Shown in pieces: positions 1-9,415 of a stretch of DNA of 64,000 bases (its first letter is position 1; every line of letters begins with the position of its first letter). The notes under the pieces are model-generated. The model was not told the DNA's origin, made no database searches, and saw only the letters and a program-made list of their open reading frames with translations. Position numbers and translations under genes: made by a program. The stretch is from assembly GCF_005503445.1 (NCBI RefSeq), contig NZ_SCOH01000007.1, forward strand, positions 88,481 to 152,480, read 5' to 3'. Source of the DNA: Chitinivorax sp. B (GTDB lineage: Bacteria; Pseudomonadota; Gammaproteobacteria; Burkholderiales; SCOH01).

Positions 1-27
1 ATCGGTCATTTTCAACAGGAACAGAAC

Positions 28-483
28 ATGCAAGCAACTCCCCGTATTGATTTCGCGACAATGGCCCCTCAAACCTACCGGATACTGATTCAGGCCAAGC
101 ATATGCTGGCTGAGTCGACATTGGGCAAAGAACTGATCGATCTGGTCTATCTACGTATTTCACAGATCAACGGCTGCGCTTTTTGTGTTGATTTGCATGC
201 ACGTGATTTGTTGTCATTGGGGGAGCCGTTCCACCGCATCAACAATCTGATTACCTGGCGGGAAGTGGATTTCTACACCGAGCGTGAACGTGCGGCATTG
301 GCTTGGGCCGAGGTACTGACTCATATCACCCAGTTCCATGGTGGGGATGCTGAATTCGCACAACTCAGTGCTTACTTTACAGAAAAGGAAGTGGCGGAGC
401 TTACGCTGGTAGTGGGGTTGATGAATGGTTTGAACCGGTTGGGCATCAGCTCCCACATGCCAGTGATTGTGCCGGAGGAATAA
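28..483 (+). CDS. carboxymuconolactone decarboxylase / AhpD-like protein
   Basis: This 151-residue protein belongs to the CMD/AhpD alkylhydroperoxidase-like family. The diagnostic stretch is NGCAFCVDLHARDL at about residues 48-61, a CxxC followed by the family's conserved histidine. In AhpD proteins this redox pair reduces peroxides, and single-domain members of this size are often annotated as peroxidase-related. The start is an ATG preceded by AACAGGAACAGAAC, a good ribosome binding site. It stands alone and convergent with the small secreted protein to its right. The fold assignment is firm, but the substrate cannot be told from sequence. Confidence 0.85.
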   Translation: MQATPRIDFATMAPQTYRILIQAKHMLAESTLGKELIDLVYLRISQINGCAFCVDLHARDLLSLGEPFHRINNLITWREVDFYTERERAALAWAEVLTHITQFHGGDAEFAQLSAYFTEKEVAELTLVVGLMNGLNRLGISSHMPVIVPEE

Positions 484-648
484 AGGTAGGCCACTCAACT
501 GATCCAATCCATGGATGGTAAATTTGTTCAACACTGTTGAACGATTTGCTGAGATCACCAGCCATTGGGGATGGACTCGAAGCTGTGACAACTTGAAAAA
601 ATGGCCTCGATGTCCAGCCTGTTAGGCGGAATCGAGGCACGTTGTCGA

Positions 649-939
649 TTACTTGAAAAATCCTCGTGTCTTCATCCGGTCACATGGATTACGACGCATC
701 ATCGGGCCGGGCCGATTCTGCTCCTTGGCGCGATCACTCATCTGCTTATGGTGCTCTTCCATATAGGACTTACATTCGTCGTAGGTTTTGAATGACCGCA
801 TTTTGTCATGATGAGTGGTACGTTCTTCCGGTGTCATCATGCCCCAACTGGGACTCAATTCCTTATCCCGCGGCATTTTCGGTTCAGCCGACAAAGCCGA
901 TGTGGCAAACAAGCATAGTAGTAGACCTGCAGTTTTCAT
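649..939 (-). CDS. small secreted hypothetical protein
   Basis: A 96-residue protein with a clear Sec signal peptide: MKTAGLLLCLFATSALSA with cleavage probably after Ala18. The mature part is short, charged and rich in Met, His, Lys and Arg. It has only two cysteines, in YDECKSY and RRNPCDR, which could form one disulfide in the periplasm. I recognise no domain. The Met/His content loosely recalls small periplasmic metal-binding or Spy/CpxP-like proteins, but the Spy LTxxQ motif is absent. An AGGAGCT-type ribosome binding site lies just upstream of the ATG. Real gene likely, function unknown. Confidence 0.6.
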   Translation of the reverse strand: MKTAGLLLCLFATSALSAEPKMPRDKELSPSWGMMTPEERTTHHDKMRSFKTYDECKSYMEEHHKQMSDRAKEQNRPGPMMRRNPCDRMKTRGFFK

Positions 940-1046
940 CTTGAGCTCCTAAAGGAAGTGAATACGGCATGGTTCCAATTACCTCAACTACATTTTTATA
1001 CACATACGGAAAAAGTATGGTTAGCGCATTGGCCATCTGCGACCTA

Positions 1047-2420
1047 TCAATTGATACCTAGTCGTTCCATCCGGTAACGCATGCTTCGGAAGGTGATACC
1101 CAGCGTCTTGGCTGCAGCGGTTCGGTTGAAACGTGTTTTCTCCAATGCTTCCAGAATGGCTTCCCGTTCGACACGGTCCAGATAATCCTGCAGGGGATAC
1201 TTATCCCCGCTGCCCGCAACAAATGTGTCATCGTCCCCCGATTGGGAGTCCGGCGTCAGCTGCAAGTCGCCTTCCTCGATGGTGTGGCCATTGGAGAGTG
1301 CCAATGCCCGTTCCAGAATATTCTCCAGTTCACGCACGTTACCCGGAAAGTTATAGTGCATCAGTGCCACTTGTGCGCCATTGCTTAACTGAGGAAGGGG
1401 CATGCCCAATTGCTCTGCGACACGTCCCAGCACTGCCTTGGCAATGATCGGTACGTCATCACGCATTTCACGAAGTGGTGGCATGCGCAGCTCGATGACA
1501 TTCAGGCGGTAATACAGGTCTTGCCGGAAACGGCCATCATCCACGCGTTGGGCCAAGCTTTGATGCGTGGCGCTGATGATGCGTACATCAATTGGCTCCT
1601 CTGCCGGGCTACCTAACTTGCGTACCTTCTTTTCCTGAATCACCCGCAACAGTTTGACCTGCATCATCAATGGCAGGTCGGCTACTTCGTCCAGAAAGAG
1701 GGTGCCACCTTGTGCAGCCTGGAAAAAGCCTTCACGTTCCTGGTCTGCCCCTGTGAACGCGCCTTTCTTGTAACCGAAGAATTCACTCTCCATCAGGTTT
1801 TCCGGAATGGCGCCACAGTTCACAGCGATGAAGGGTTTGGCGGCACGCTGGCTTTTCTCGTGGATCATGCGTGCGGCACGTTCCTTACCTGAACCCGATT
1901 CACCACTGATGTAAACCGGCGCATTGGAACGGGCTAATTTGTCGATCATATCCCGGACATTCTGCAGCGCTTGTGAGTTACCCAGAAAGCGGCTGGATGC
2001 ATCACCTGACCGACCACTTGTCTGCGGGGCCGCCTGATCCAGATTCAGCGCGGACTTGATCAGTGTACGTAGTTGATCCAGTGCGATCGGCTTGGACAGA
2101 TAATCGAACGCCCCGGCTTTCAGTGCTTGAATGGCATTTTCGGTTGAACCATAGGCAGTGATGACGGCGATTGGAATATCCAGATTCTGGCTTTGGATAT
2201 GTTTGACCACCTGCAGCCCTTCGCCATCAGGTAGGCGCATATCGGTCAGACACAGGTCAAATTGGCCTTTGCTCAACTGTGCCAGTGCTTCCTTCACAGT
2301 GCCGACGGGTGTCACTTCCAATCCCATCCGCAAAAGTGTCAGTTCCAGCAGTTCCCGGATATCCGGTTCGTCGTCGATGACCAATACATGGCGGGTGCTG
2401 CCCGCGTCGCGTTTACTCAT
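1047..2420 (-). CDS. pilR: sigma-54-dependent response regulator PilR
   Basis: NtrC-family activator of 457 residues, partner of the kinase PilS encoded immediately upstream. The N-terminal receiver has the acidic pocket DDEPD, phospho-acceptor Asp60 in LTDMRLP and the conserved Lys in SKP. The AAA+ domain carries Walker A GESGSGKE at about 173-180 and the sigma-54 contact motif GAFTGA at about 220-225. A Fis-type helix-turn-helix ends the protein (TAAAKTLGITFRSMRYRM). I chose the ATG whose ATGA overlaps the pilS stop and which follows AGGA by seven bases; an in-frame TTG lies 15 bases further upstream. In related bacteria PilR activates pilA through RpoN. pilA is not in this window, so the target is inferred. 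Confidence 0.93.
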   Translation of the reverse strand: MSKRDAGSTRHVLVIDDEPDIRELLELTLLRMGLEVTPVGTVKEALAQLSKGQFDLCLTDMRLPDGEGLQVVKHIQSQNLDIPIAVITAYGSTENAIQALKAGAFDYLSKPIALDQLRTLIKSALNLDQAAPQTSGRSGDASSRFLGNSQALQNVRDMIDKLARSNAPVYISGESGSGKERAARMIHEKSQRAAKPFIAVNCGAIPENLMESEFFGYKKGAFTGADQEREGFFQAAQGGTLFLDEVADLPLMMQVKLLRVIQEKKVRKLGSPAEEPIDVRIISATHQSLAQRVDDGRFRQDLYYRLNVIELRMPPLREMRDDVPIIAKAVLGRVAEQLGMPLPQLSNGAQVALMHYNFPGNVRELENILERALALSNGHTIEEGDLQLTPDSQSGDDDTFVAGSGDKYPLQDYLDRVEREAILEALEKTRFNRTAAAKTLGITFRSMRYRMERLGIN

Positions 2421-4015
2421 TGCCATATCCTGCAAGTCAAACGGAATGTCGCCCCATGACTGGAGTCGACATAATCCAGCATGGCATGGTTGGCTGCCGC
2501 CACTTCACGGGCAATATACAGACCTAACCCACTGCCATGACTATCGTCGGTGGTAAAAAAAGGCTCGAAAAGCTGGGTGCGATGATCTGGCTTTACGCCT
2601 GGACCATCATCGCATACGTCAATCCAGGCTTGGTGCCCATCATGTTTTGCAATAATTTGGATGCTGCCGGTTTCCTGGCGGCAGTACCGCCAGGCATTTC
2701 GGGTCAGGTTCCACAAAATCTGGTGAAGATGATTGCGATCGAAACCGACCACCAAGTCTGAAGCGGCTTGCATATTGATACTGCCTGATGGCATGTGCTC
2801 GGCCTGGGTCAGTTCCTCTATGAAGGTGGTCAGAAAGGTCGCGATTTTGATTTGTTCCGGTTGGGCGCGATCACGCCGATTTAGTTGCAGGATATCCTGT
2901 ACCATGCCGTCCAGCCGGCGCGTATTGTCACGGATGATACGGGTCAGCTTTTGTGTCAGTGGATCGCTTTTGTCCTCAGCCAACAGATCGGCAGCGTGGC
3001 CAATTGATGAAAGCGGGTTTCGGATTTCATGTGCGATGTTGGCTGTCAGGCGGCCGAGTGCCGCAAGCTTCATTTGCTGTGCCAGCGCTTGCTGGCGATG
3101 GACATCTTCCAGAAAGATGACAGCTCCCGCGGCACGATTTGCGGCAATCGGTACGAAACGCGGGTGAATCTGCTTACCGACACCGGTCTTCAGTACCAAA
3201 TCTCCCTGAGTGTGGCCCTCCTGCCAGCTGTTAGCGGCCAGGGCAAGCTCAGGCAGGTAATCGCCCAAGGTCAGTCGCTCCCGAAAAGGCGGTGGCCCCA
3301 GCAAGCGATCAGCTTGCTGATTTCGGCTGCGGATGATGCCTTTCTCATCGATGACAATCACACCATCAGGCATGTCCTGAATCACCAGTTGATTGATTTG
3401 TGCCAGATTAGCCAAATCAATGCCACGCTGCAGTGCGACCTTTTCACTTTCCGTTGCATATTGAGCCAAGCGATAACCTAGCCAGGCCGTGGCAAAGTAA
3501 CCGATGCTCAACAATACAGGCTGACTGAAGTCGGTGGCGCCGTTGTCACGGCCCAGTAGCCTGAGCGACTGTTCCAGCAATACCCCGATGCACGCAATTG
3601 ATGCATGAAACAGGGTCATCTTGCCACGGCTGATCAACCCGGCCGCAGCAAGATACGGCATCAGCAACAAGCCCAACCCGCTACGTATGCCACCATTCAA
3701 ATGCATCAACGTGACCATGATCACAATATCCACCGACACTTGTAGCGATAGCTGAAGATTGAAGACCGGCCATCGTGCACGAATGGTGCCAAAAGAGGTC
3801 AGGCTGAACAACCAGTAGCCGGACACAATGGGAATCAGCGAAATGGGTTGCAATTCCAGATCCGGATCGCCCTTCAATTGAAAGGATAGTGCGGCAATCA
3901 TCAGAATGCTGGCGACCACCATGCGGTAGACATTGAAAAACAACAGGGAACGCCAGAATGCAGCGGGGTAATGCTGGTTGGCACCGCGTGTATAGGAATA
4001 GGGCAACAGTCGCAT
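2417..4015 (-). CDS. pilS: sensor histidine kinase PilS
   Basis: Membrane histidine kinase of 532 residues. About five or six hydrophobic segments occupy residues 25-185, followed by a PAS-like domain (about 205-305). The HisKA box has the phospho-acceptor His329 in IAHEIRNPLSS. The catalytic domain shows Asn440 (NLTRNAW), a G1 box DDGPG at 469-473 and a G2 box GSGLGL at 494-499, so all kinase motifs are intact. The six-helix sensor plus PAS architecture and the four-base overlap with the NtrC-type pilR identify it as PilS of the type IV pilus system. Signal and phosphorylation target follow from family knowledge rather than from anything seen here. Confidence 0.93.
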   Translation of the reverse strand: MRLLPYSYTRGANQHYPAAFWRSLLFFNVYRMVVASILMIAALSFQLKGDPDLELQPISLIPIVSGYWLFSLTSFGTIRARWPVFNLQLSLQVSVDIVIMVTLMHLNGGIRSGLGLLLMPYLAAAGLISRGKMTLFHASIACIGVLLEQSLRLLGRDNGATDFSQPVLLSIGYFATAWLGYRLAQYATESEKVALQRGIDLANLAQINQLVIQDMPDGVIVIDEKGIIRSRNQQADRLLGPPPFRERLTLGDYLPELALAANSWQEGHTQGDLVLKTGVGKQIHPRFVPIAANRAAGAVIFLEDVHRQQALAQQMKLAALGRLTANIAHEIRNPLSSIGHAADLLAEDKSDPLTQKLTRIIRDNTRRLDGMVQDILQLNRRDRAQPEQIKIATFLTTFIEELTQAEHMPSGSINMQAASDLVVGFDRNHLHQILWNLTRNAWRYCRQETGSIQIIAKHDGHQAWIDVCDDGPGVKPDHRTQLFEPFFTTDDSHGSGLGLYIAREVAAANHAMLDYVDSSHGATFRLTCRIWQ

Positions 4016-4228
4016 GAGGAAATCCGTCCAATCTCACATTTTAGGGCGAAATGGCGAGTTCTTGCTGGCAACCTGGATGCCAGCGGCTGCCGTTGATCAT
4101 AAAGTCCTTGTCTGGCGCGGTTTTCGGACGGGTATTGGCGGCAATTGACAGTGGCTGCTACTTCCCGCACTGAATCAATCATGTAACAATCGACTCAAAT
4201 ACAAATGATTTTTCCTGCTGGAGCCGTC

Positions 4229-5500
4229 ATGGATATCAAACAATACATGCAGCAAGTCGGGGAAGCGGCCCGTGCCGCAGCCCGTGAGGTTGCCCGTGCC
4301 AATACCAACGTCAAGAACCAGGCTTTGCTGGCCATCGCTGATGCGCTGGAACGTGATGCCGGTAAGTTGGTTGCCGCCAACGAGCAAGATGTGGCTCGTG
4401 CCCGTGAGAATGGCCTGGAGCCTGCCATGCTGGATCGACTGACCTTGAATGCCAAAACGGTGGCCAGCATGGCTGAGGGCTTGCGGCAAGTGGCCGCGCT
4501 ACCAGATCCAGTTGGGGAGGTGAGTGAGATGAGCTATCGCCCAAGCGGCATTCAACTGGGCAAAATGCGCGTTCCACTGGGTGTGATCGGTATCATTTAC
4601 GAAGCACGCCCCAATGTCACGGCCGATGCGGCCGCGTTATGCCTGAAAGCGGGGAACGCTGCCATTTTGCGTGGTGGGTCTGAGGCGATCGAATCCAATC
4701 AGGCGATTGCTGCGTGCGTACGTGAAGGGTTGGCAGTTGCCGGGTTGCCACAAGCGGCAGTGCAGGTGATTGAAACGACAGACCGCGCGGCAGTAGGCGA
4801 GTTGATCACCATGCGGCAGTATGTGGATGTGATTGTGCCACGTGGGGGCAAGGGCCTGATCGAGCGTATCTCGAATGATGCCCGTGTGCCGGTGATCAAG
4901 CATCTGGATGGTATATGCCATGTTTACATCGACGATAAGGCTGATCTGGATAAGGCTGTGCGTATTGCAGACAATGCCAAGACGCATCGTTATGGCACCT
5001 GTAACACCATGGAGACATTATTGGTCGCCGAAATCATTGCAGCAGAGGTCATGTCGCAGCTGGGCCGTATCTATGCGGACAAAAATGTGGAAATGCGCTG
5101 TTGTCCCAAGACTCGTAACCTGATGCAGCAACTGGGTTTTGGTTGGCTCAAGGCGGCGACAGAAGAGGACTGGCATACTGAATACCTGGCACCGATCCTG
5201 TCGATTCGGCTGGTTGCAGGGTTGGACGAAGCGATTGACCACATCAACAGCTACGGTTCGCAGCATACGGATAGCATCATCACGGAAGACTATGGTCGTG
5301 CCCGTCGTTTTCTGCGTGAGGTGGATTCGGCATCGGTCATTGTCAATGCGTCCACTCGCTTTGCCGATGGCTTTGAGTATGGTTTGGGGGCAGAGATTGG
5401 TATCTCCACTGATAAAATCCACGCTCGCGGTCCGGTGGGGCTGCATGGGTTGACCAGTCAGAAATGGATTGTGCTGGGAGATGGGCAGATACGTAGTTGA
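4229..5500 (+). CDS. proA: gamma-glutamyl phosphate reductase ProA
   Basis: Catalyses NADPH-dependent reduction of gamma-glutamyl phosphate to glutamate-5-semialdehyde, the second step of proline synthesis, in the cytoplasm. The 423-residue length is normal. The catalytic cysteine is Cys258 in [13 protein letters not shown], and the family signatures [18 protein letters not shown] and the C-terminal [10 protein letters not shown] are present. Translation should start at ATG 4229, six bases after GGAG; an in-frame ATG at 4205 lies upstream of that ribosome binding site. proB is not adjacent, so proA is a stand-alone unit. It ends 25 bases before a good intrinsic terminator. Confidence 0.97.
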   Translation: MDIKQYMQQVGEAARAAAREVARANTNVKNQALLAIADALERDAGKLVAANEQDVARARENGLEPAMLDRLTLNAKTVASMAEGLRQVAALPDPVGEVSEMSYRPSGIQLGKMRVPLGVIGIIYEARPNVTADAAALCLKAGNAAILRGGSEAIESNQAIAACVREGLAVAGLPQAAVQVIETTDRAAVGELITMRQYVDVIVPRGGKGLIERISNDARVPVIKHLDGICHVYIDDKADLDKAVRIADNAKTHRYGTCNTMETLLVAEIIAAEVMSQLGRIYADKNVEMRCCPKTRNLMQQLGFGWLKAATEEDWHTEYLAPILSIRLVAGLDEAIDHINSYGSQHTDSIITEDYGRARRFLREVDSASVIVNASTRFADGFEYGLGAEIGISTDKIHARGPVGLHGLTSQKWIVLGDGQIRS

Positions 5501-5525
5501 TCAGATCATTTTCAGGTAACAAGCA

Positions 5526-5555
5526 AGGGGCGCCCAGTTTGGATTGGTCGCCCCT
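5526..5555 (+). terminator. rho-independent terminator after proA
   Basis: Perfect seven-base stem AGGGGCG / CGCCCCT around a 16-base loop. It is followed by ATTTATTG and a later CTTTTTG, so the U-tract is interrupted. It begins 25 bases after the proA stop and separates proA from the TetR operon. Confidence 0.7.
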
Positions 5556-5620
5556 ATTTATTGATATCGTCTTTTTGCATTGACGAATGAATACCATCAT
5601 TCCAGTGAATCGGGGATTGA

Positions 5621-5658
5621 TTTGGTATATTTACCAAAATTTGGTATATTCACCAAAT
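5621..5658 (+). promoter_or_regulatory. tandem palindromic operator upstream of the TetR gene
   Basis: Two near-identical 18-base palindromes sit head to tail with 19-base periodicity: TTTGGTATATTTACCAAA (5621-5638) and TTTGGTATATTCACCAAA (5640-5657). The first is symmetric as TTTGGTA-TATT-TACCAAA. The second lies 32 bases before the TetR start codon. The TATATT cores could also serve as a -10 element. Two dyads on nearly the same DNA face suit binding by two TetR dimers and suggest autoregulation. The repeats are seen directly; the regulator assignment is inferred from position. Confidence 0.75.
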
Positions 5659-5689
5659 AAATTGTTATTGCTGATGATTGGAGTACGCT

Positions 5690-6265
5690 ATGGGTGTCAA
5701 AGAGTCGCTTCTCGCTGCGGGTGTCATGCTGTTGCGTGAAAAAGGCTTCGCGGCCCTGACCCAACCACAAGTCGCTGCTGCAGCTGGGGTCAAGCAAAGT
5801 CACCTCACTTATTATTTCCCGACACGTAACGACCTGTTGCTGGCCATTGCCGAGCATACCGTTGACACCTTGCTGGCAGAGGCCGCGACCCATTTGGCTG
5901 CCTCGCCCAAAGGCCAAACACTGACCGATATCATTATTCGTGTCATGCTGGAGGGCGTACCGCCCAGGGTTATTGTCGGGTTGATTGCTGCTTCCGATAC
6001 TGATCCTGCCATTCGTCAATCGCTGACCCGCTTGATCAACCAAGTGAGGATGGCCGTGCCTGCGATCTTGATGGCTGCAGGATTGCGTGTCACACCTGAT
6101 GATGTCTTGATGTTTCATGCCACGTTGGTGGGTCTGGCCATCATGCATCAGGCGCGATTGAGCGACGAATCGGCTGCGGAAGTTCGCGTTGGCGTGACCG
6201 CATTGATTGAGCGTCTGAGTGTCAAGCCGCCATCGGTTCAAGCAAAGGACATTCCCCATGCGTAA
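5690..6265 (+). CDS. TetR/AcrR family transcriptional regulator
   Basis: A 191-residue TetR-type repressor. The N-terminal helix-turn-helix is LTQPQVAAAAGVKQSHLTYYFPTRNDLL (about residues 24-51, with SHLTYYF as the recognition helix). The C-terminal ligand-binding region is helical and unclassified. ATG 5690 is preferred because GGAG lies six bases upstream; an in-frame TTG at 5678 overlaps that site. The gene overlaps the next one by eight bases, so it probably heads a single operon with the fusion protein, ATPase and permease. This recalls the E. coli arrangement in which CecR (YbiH) controls ybhGFSR, though the effector is unknown here. The tandem operator in front suggests autorepression. 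Confidence 0.92.
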   Translation: MGVKESLLAAGVMLLREKGFAALTQPQVAAAAGVKQSHLTYYFPTRNDLLLAIAEHTVDTLLAEAATHLAASPKGQTLTDIIIRVMLEGVPPRVIVGLIAASDTDPAIRQSLTRLINQVRMAVPAILMAAGLRVTPDDVLMFHATLVGLAIMHQARLSDESAAEVRVGVTALIERLSVKPPSVQAKDIPHA

Positions 6266-7214
6266 TTGCCTTGCTTGGATACTGATGTCAGTGGGGCTGG
6301 TAGGTTGTGGTGAGCCGACGGTGCAAACCTGGCAGGGCTATGTCGAAGGCGAATATCTATACCTGTCTTCCCCGGTCAGTGGCTACCTTCAGGGGCTGAA
6401 TACCTCACGTGGTGGCCGGGTTCAATCTGGACAGGTCTTGTTCAGCATTGCTGCCGAGCTGGAAACAGCTGGCCTGCAAGAAGCGCAGGCGCGTGAGCAG
6501 GCTGCACGGGCCAAGGTGGATAACCTTAGAGCGCCACGCAGAGCGTCGGAGGTTGCTGCAGTGGCTGCGCAATTGAAAGCCGCAGAAGCGGCGTTGAAGT
6601 TATCGGAAAGCCAATTGAAGCAGCAGCAGGCGTTGGCTGTAGATGGATTTGTGTCTTCTGCACGGCTGGATGAGGCTCGTACCATACGGAATCGGGATGC
6701 AGCCCAGGTCGCATCAATGAGAGAGCAACTGACCAGTGCCCGCATCACGATTGGCCGTCAGGCCGAAGTCCGTAGCGCCGATGCGGAGGCGGCGGCGGCA
6801 GGTGCCTTGGTGGCACAACGACGCTGGCAGGTTGATAAGAAGGCGGTGCTTGCCCCAACGGTTGGTGAGGTTGTGGAAACCTATTACCGTATAGGGGAAT
6901 GGGTACCGGCTGGCCAACCCGTTGCAAGCATATTGCCGGATGATCACCGTAAAATCCGTTTCTACGTGCCGGAAACACAGCTGGCGCAACTTCGGCTTGG
7001 TCAAGGCATTACGGCGCACTGTGACGGATGTAAGACGCCCATTCAAGCCAAGATCACCTTTATCGCTGCACAGCCCGAATACACCCCACCTTTGATCTAT
7101 AGCCGTGAGAACCGCGCCAAGCTGGTGTTTCGCGCAGAGGCACAACCTGCTCGTGAACTGGCTCGCCAATTACGGCCCGGTTTACCATTGGACATTCGTG
7201 CTCAGGAGCCCTGA
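6258..7214 (+). CDS. HlyD/YbhG-type membrane fusion lipoprotein
   Basis: A 318-residue periplasmic adaptor. The N-terminus is a lipoprotein signal with lipobox LVGC (Cys17), so it should be lipid-anchored, unlike adaptors held by a transmembrane helix. A biotinyl-lipoyl half motif (SSPVSGYLQGL, GGRVQSGQVLF) is followed by a long Ala/Gln-rich coiled-coil hairpin (about 70-180), the second half motif (VLAPTVGEVVETYYRIGEWV) and a beta-barrel region. It overlaps the TetR gene by eight bases and precedes the ATPase by one base, so the ABC pump is probably tripartite with a separate outer-membrane channel. AAGGAC upstream of the ATG is the ribosome binding site. Confidence 0.88.
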   Translation: MRNCLAWILMSVGLVGCGEPTVQTWQGYVEGEYLYLSSPVSGYLQGLNTSRGGRVQSGQVLFSIAAELETAGLQEAQAREQAARAKVDNLRAPRRASEVAAVAAQLKAAEAALKLSESQLKQQQALAVDGFVSSARLDEARTIRNRDAAQVASMREQLTSARITIGRQAEVRSADAEAAAAGALVAQRRWQVDKKAVLAPTVGEVVETYYRIGEWVPAGQPVASILPDDHRKIRFYVPETQLAQLRLGQGITAHCDGCKTPIQAKITFIAAQPEYTPPLIYSRENRAKLVFRAEAQPARELARQLRPGLPLDIRAQEP

Positions 7215-7215
7215 C

Positions 7216-8139
7216 ATGGCGCTCACTATTGATGTGCAGGGCTTAAACAAGCATTTTGGCGACAAACATGTGGTACGCGATCTGTCGCTGCAAGTGGCTG
7301 AAGGGGAGATCTTTGGGTTCCTGGGCCCCAATGGTAGTGGCAAGACGACCTCCATTCGCATGCTATGTGGTTTGTTGACGCCTGACAGAGGTCAAGGTGT
7401 GTGCCTGGGATACGACGTGCTCAGGCAAAGTGCGGAAATCAAACGCCATGTCGGATACATGACACAAAGGTTTTCGCTATGGGAGGACCTCACCATTGCA
7501 GAAAACCTGGATTTTGTGGCGCGAATGTTTGGCATGCCGGATCGGCGCATGGCAGTTGATCAAGCTTTGAGTGAGCTGGGTTTGGGCGGGCGTCGCAATC
7601 AACTGGCGGGCACCTTGTCCGGTGGCTGGAAACAGCGCTTGTCGCTGGCAGCCTGTTTGTTACATCGGCCCAAATTGCTGTTGCTGGATGAGCCAACCGC
7701 TGGCGTGGACCCAAAAGCACGCCGCGACTTCTGGGAAGAGATTCATCGCCTTTCCACCAGTGGCATCACCATTCTGGTATCTACTCACTATATGGATGAA
7801 GCGGAGCGATGTCATCGATTGGCTTATCTGGCGTATGGCAGCCTGCTGGCATCGGGCACCGCGGCTGAGGTCGTTGCGTCACAGCACTTGGTGACCTGGG
7901 CGGTGACTGGGGCACATGAAAACGGGTTGTCCGCTGCCTTGGCTGCCTTGCCAGGAGTGGAGCAAGTGGCAACATTCGGCTTGGTTCAGCATGTCAGCGG
8001 GCAAGATGAGGAATTGCTTGGTCAGTACTTGACAGCATTTGGCCAGGACCATGGCTTGACGATTACGCGAGTGGCCCCGTCGCTGGAAGATGCTTTCATT
8101 CATCTCATGCGTGATACACGCGATCAATTCCAGGGGTAG
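7216..8139 (+). CDS. ABC transporter ATP-binding protein (efflux type)
   Basis: A 307-residue single nucleotide-binding domain. Walker A is GPNGSGKTT at about residues 37-45, the signature is LSGGWKQRLSLA, Walker B is LLLLDEPTAGVDP and the switch histidine lies in VSTHYMD. The wording matches the ABC-2 drug and lipid exporter class (YbhF, CcmA and NatA types), but YbhF has two ATPase domains and this has one. The signature reads LSGGWKQ rather than LSGGQKQ, a substitution common in this subclass. The start is the ATG just after the previous stop, with CAGGAG upstream. It energises the permease encoded next. Confidence 0.93.
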   Translation: MALTIDVQGLNKHFGDKHVVRDLSLQVAEGEIFGFLGPNGSGKTTSIRMLCGLLTPDRGQGVCLGYDVLRQSAEIKRHVGYMTQRFSLWEDLTIAENLDFVARMFGMPDRRMAVDQALSELGLGGRRNQLAGTLSGGWKQRLSLAACLLHRPKLLLLDEPTAGVDPKARRDFWEEIHRLSTSGITILVSTHYMDEAERCHRLAYLAYGSLLASGTAAEVVASQHLVTWAVTGAHENGLSAALAALPGVEQVATFGLVQHVSGQDEELLGQYLTAFGQDHGLTITRVAPSLEDAFIHLMRDTRDQFQG

Positions 8140-8145
8140 ACCTTC

Positions 8146-9279
8146 ATGATTGCTCTTCGCCACATGGCTTGGCACCGCTGGTTGGGTATCGTGATCAAGG
8201 AATTCATCCAGATAAAACGGGATCGACTGACATTTGGCATGATTGTTGGTATCCCGATGGTGCAAGTGCTGTTGTTTGGTTTCGCCATCAACAATGATCC
8301 CAAGCATTTGCCAACAGTAGTCGTGATGGCGGAGGCCAGTCCGTTTGCCCGCTCATACCTGGCAGCCATGCAGAATAGCGACTATTTCAGGGTGATCGAT
8401 ACCGTGGCCAATGAACAGGAAGCGGATCACCTTCTGAAGCGGGGCGATGTACAGTTCGTGGTGACTTTTCCGAATGGCTTCCAGCGTGCATTGGTACGTG
8501 GTGAACGTCCGGTGATTCTGGTGGAGGCGGATGCTACTGACCCGGTTGCAGCCAATGGCGCGCTGGCGGTACTAGGGCAATTGGGCAGTGATGTATTTAC
8601 ACCAGATCTGCCGGGGTATCGGCAACCGGTCAAACCGATGATCGATGTTCGGGTTCACCGTCACTACAACCCAGAAGGTGTGACTGCCTATAACATCGTA
8701 CCAGGCCTGATCGGGGTGATTCTGACCATGACCATGGTGCTGATGACTGGCTTGGCAATGACCCGTGAGCGTGAACGTGGTACTTTCGAAAACCTGTTGG
8801 CGACCCCTGCAACACCGATGGAAGTGATGACTGGGAAGATCGTGCCTTACATTCTGATCGGGTTGACCCAGGTTACCCTGATCTTGCTGGCCGCGCGTTG
8901 GGTGTTCAACGTACCTATGCTGGGAAGCTTGCTGCTGTTGTATGGTGTCGTGTTGCTGTTTATTTGCGCCAATCTGACGCTGGGCATCACGTTCAGCTCG
9001 GTTGCACGCAATCAGCTGCAGGCCATGCAGATGACGTTCTTCTTCTTTCTGCCGTCAATTTTGTTGTCCGGCTTCATGTTTCCGTTCCGGGGGATGCCGG
9101 ATTGGGCGCAGATGATAGGCAGCTGTCTGCCATTGACACATTTTCTGATCCTGGTGCGCGGTATTCTGCTGAAGGGTAATGACCTGCCACTACTCTATGA
9201 CCATATCTGGCCGATTCTGGTGTTTATGGCAGTGGTGCTGGGGGTGGGGCTGAAGACTTTCCGCAAGACGCTTGATTAG
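8146..9279 (+). CDS. ABC-2 type permease (YbhS/YbhR-like)
   Basis: A 377-residue membrane permease with one N-terminal transmembrane helix (IVGIPMVQVLLFGFAI), a periplasmic domain of about 150 residues and five further helices in the C-terminal half. This is the standard ABC2_membrane_3 topology. The segment MTRERERGTFENLLATP is the conserved cytoplasmic coupling region of the family. In E. coli two such permeases (YbhS and YbhR) pair; here only one is present, so it should act as a homodimer. It is the last gene of the TetR-controlled operon, six bases after the ATPase. The substrate is not predictable. Confidence 0.9.
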   Translation: MIALRHMAWHRWLGIVIKEFIQIKRDRLTFGMIVGIPMVQVLLFGFAINNDPKHLPTVVVMAEASPFARSYLAAMQNSDYFRVIDTVANEQEADHLLKRGDVQFVVTFPNGFQRALVRGERPVILVEADATDPVAANGALAVLGQLGSDVFTPDLPGYRQPVKPMIDVRVHRHYNPEGVTAYNIVPGLIGVILTMTMVLMTGLAMTRERERGTFENLLATPATPMEVMTGKIVPYILIGLTQVTLILLAARWVFNVPMLGSLLLLYGVVLLFICANLTLGITFSSVARNQLQAMQMTFFFFLPSILLSGFMFPFRGMPDWAQMIGSCLPLTHFLILVRGILLKGNDLPLLYDHIWPILVFMAVVLGVGLKTFRKTLD

Positions 9280-9415
9280 CCATGTTGCGAATGCTCGCTG
9301 GTGGTGTTGCCTTCTATTGGCACCGCCATCCATAGCGAGGTGATGTGCCGTGTTTACCGAAGGCGATGTAAATAACGATGTTAATATGTCTGACAAAGCC
9401 CCCTGAGAGGATGCC

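Noticed and set aside
526..542. Palindrome GTTCAAC-ACT-GTTGAAC downstream of the first gene
   Set aside because: Too short and lies between convergent genes with no obvious regulator; may be chance.
9300..9345. GC-rich inverted sequence after the permease gene, considered as terminator
   Set aside because: Stem depends on G-T pairs and no T-tract follows on either strand.
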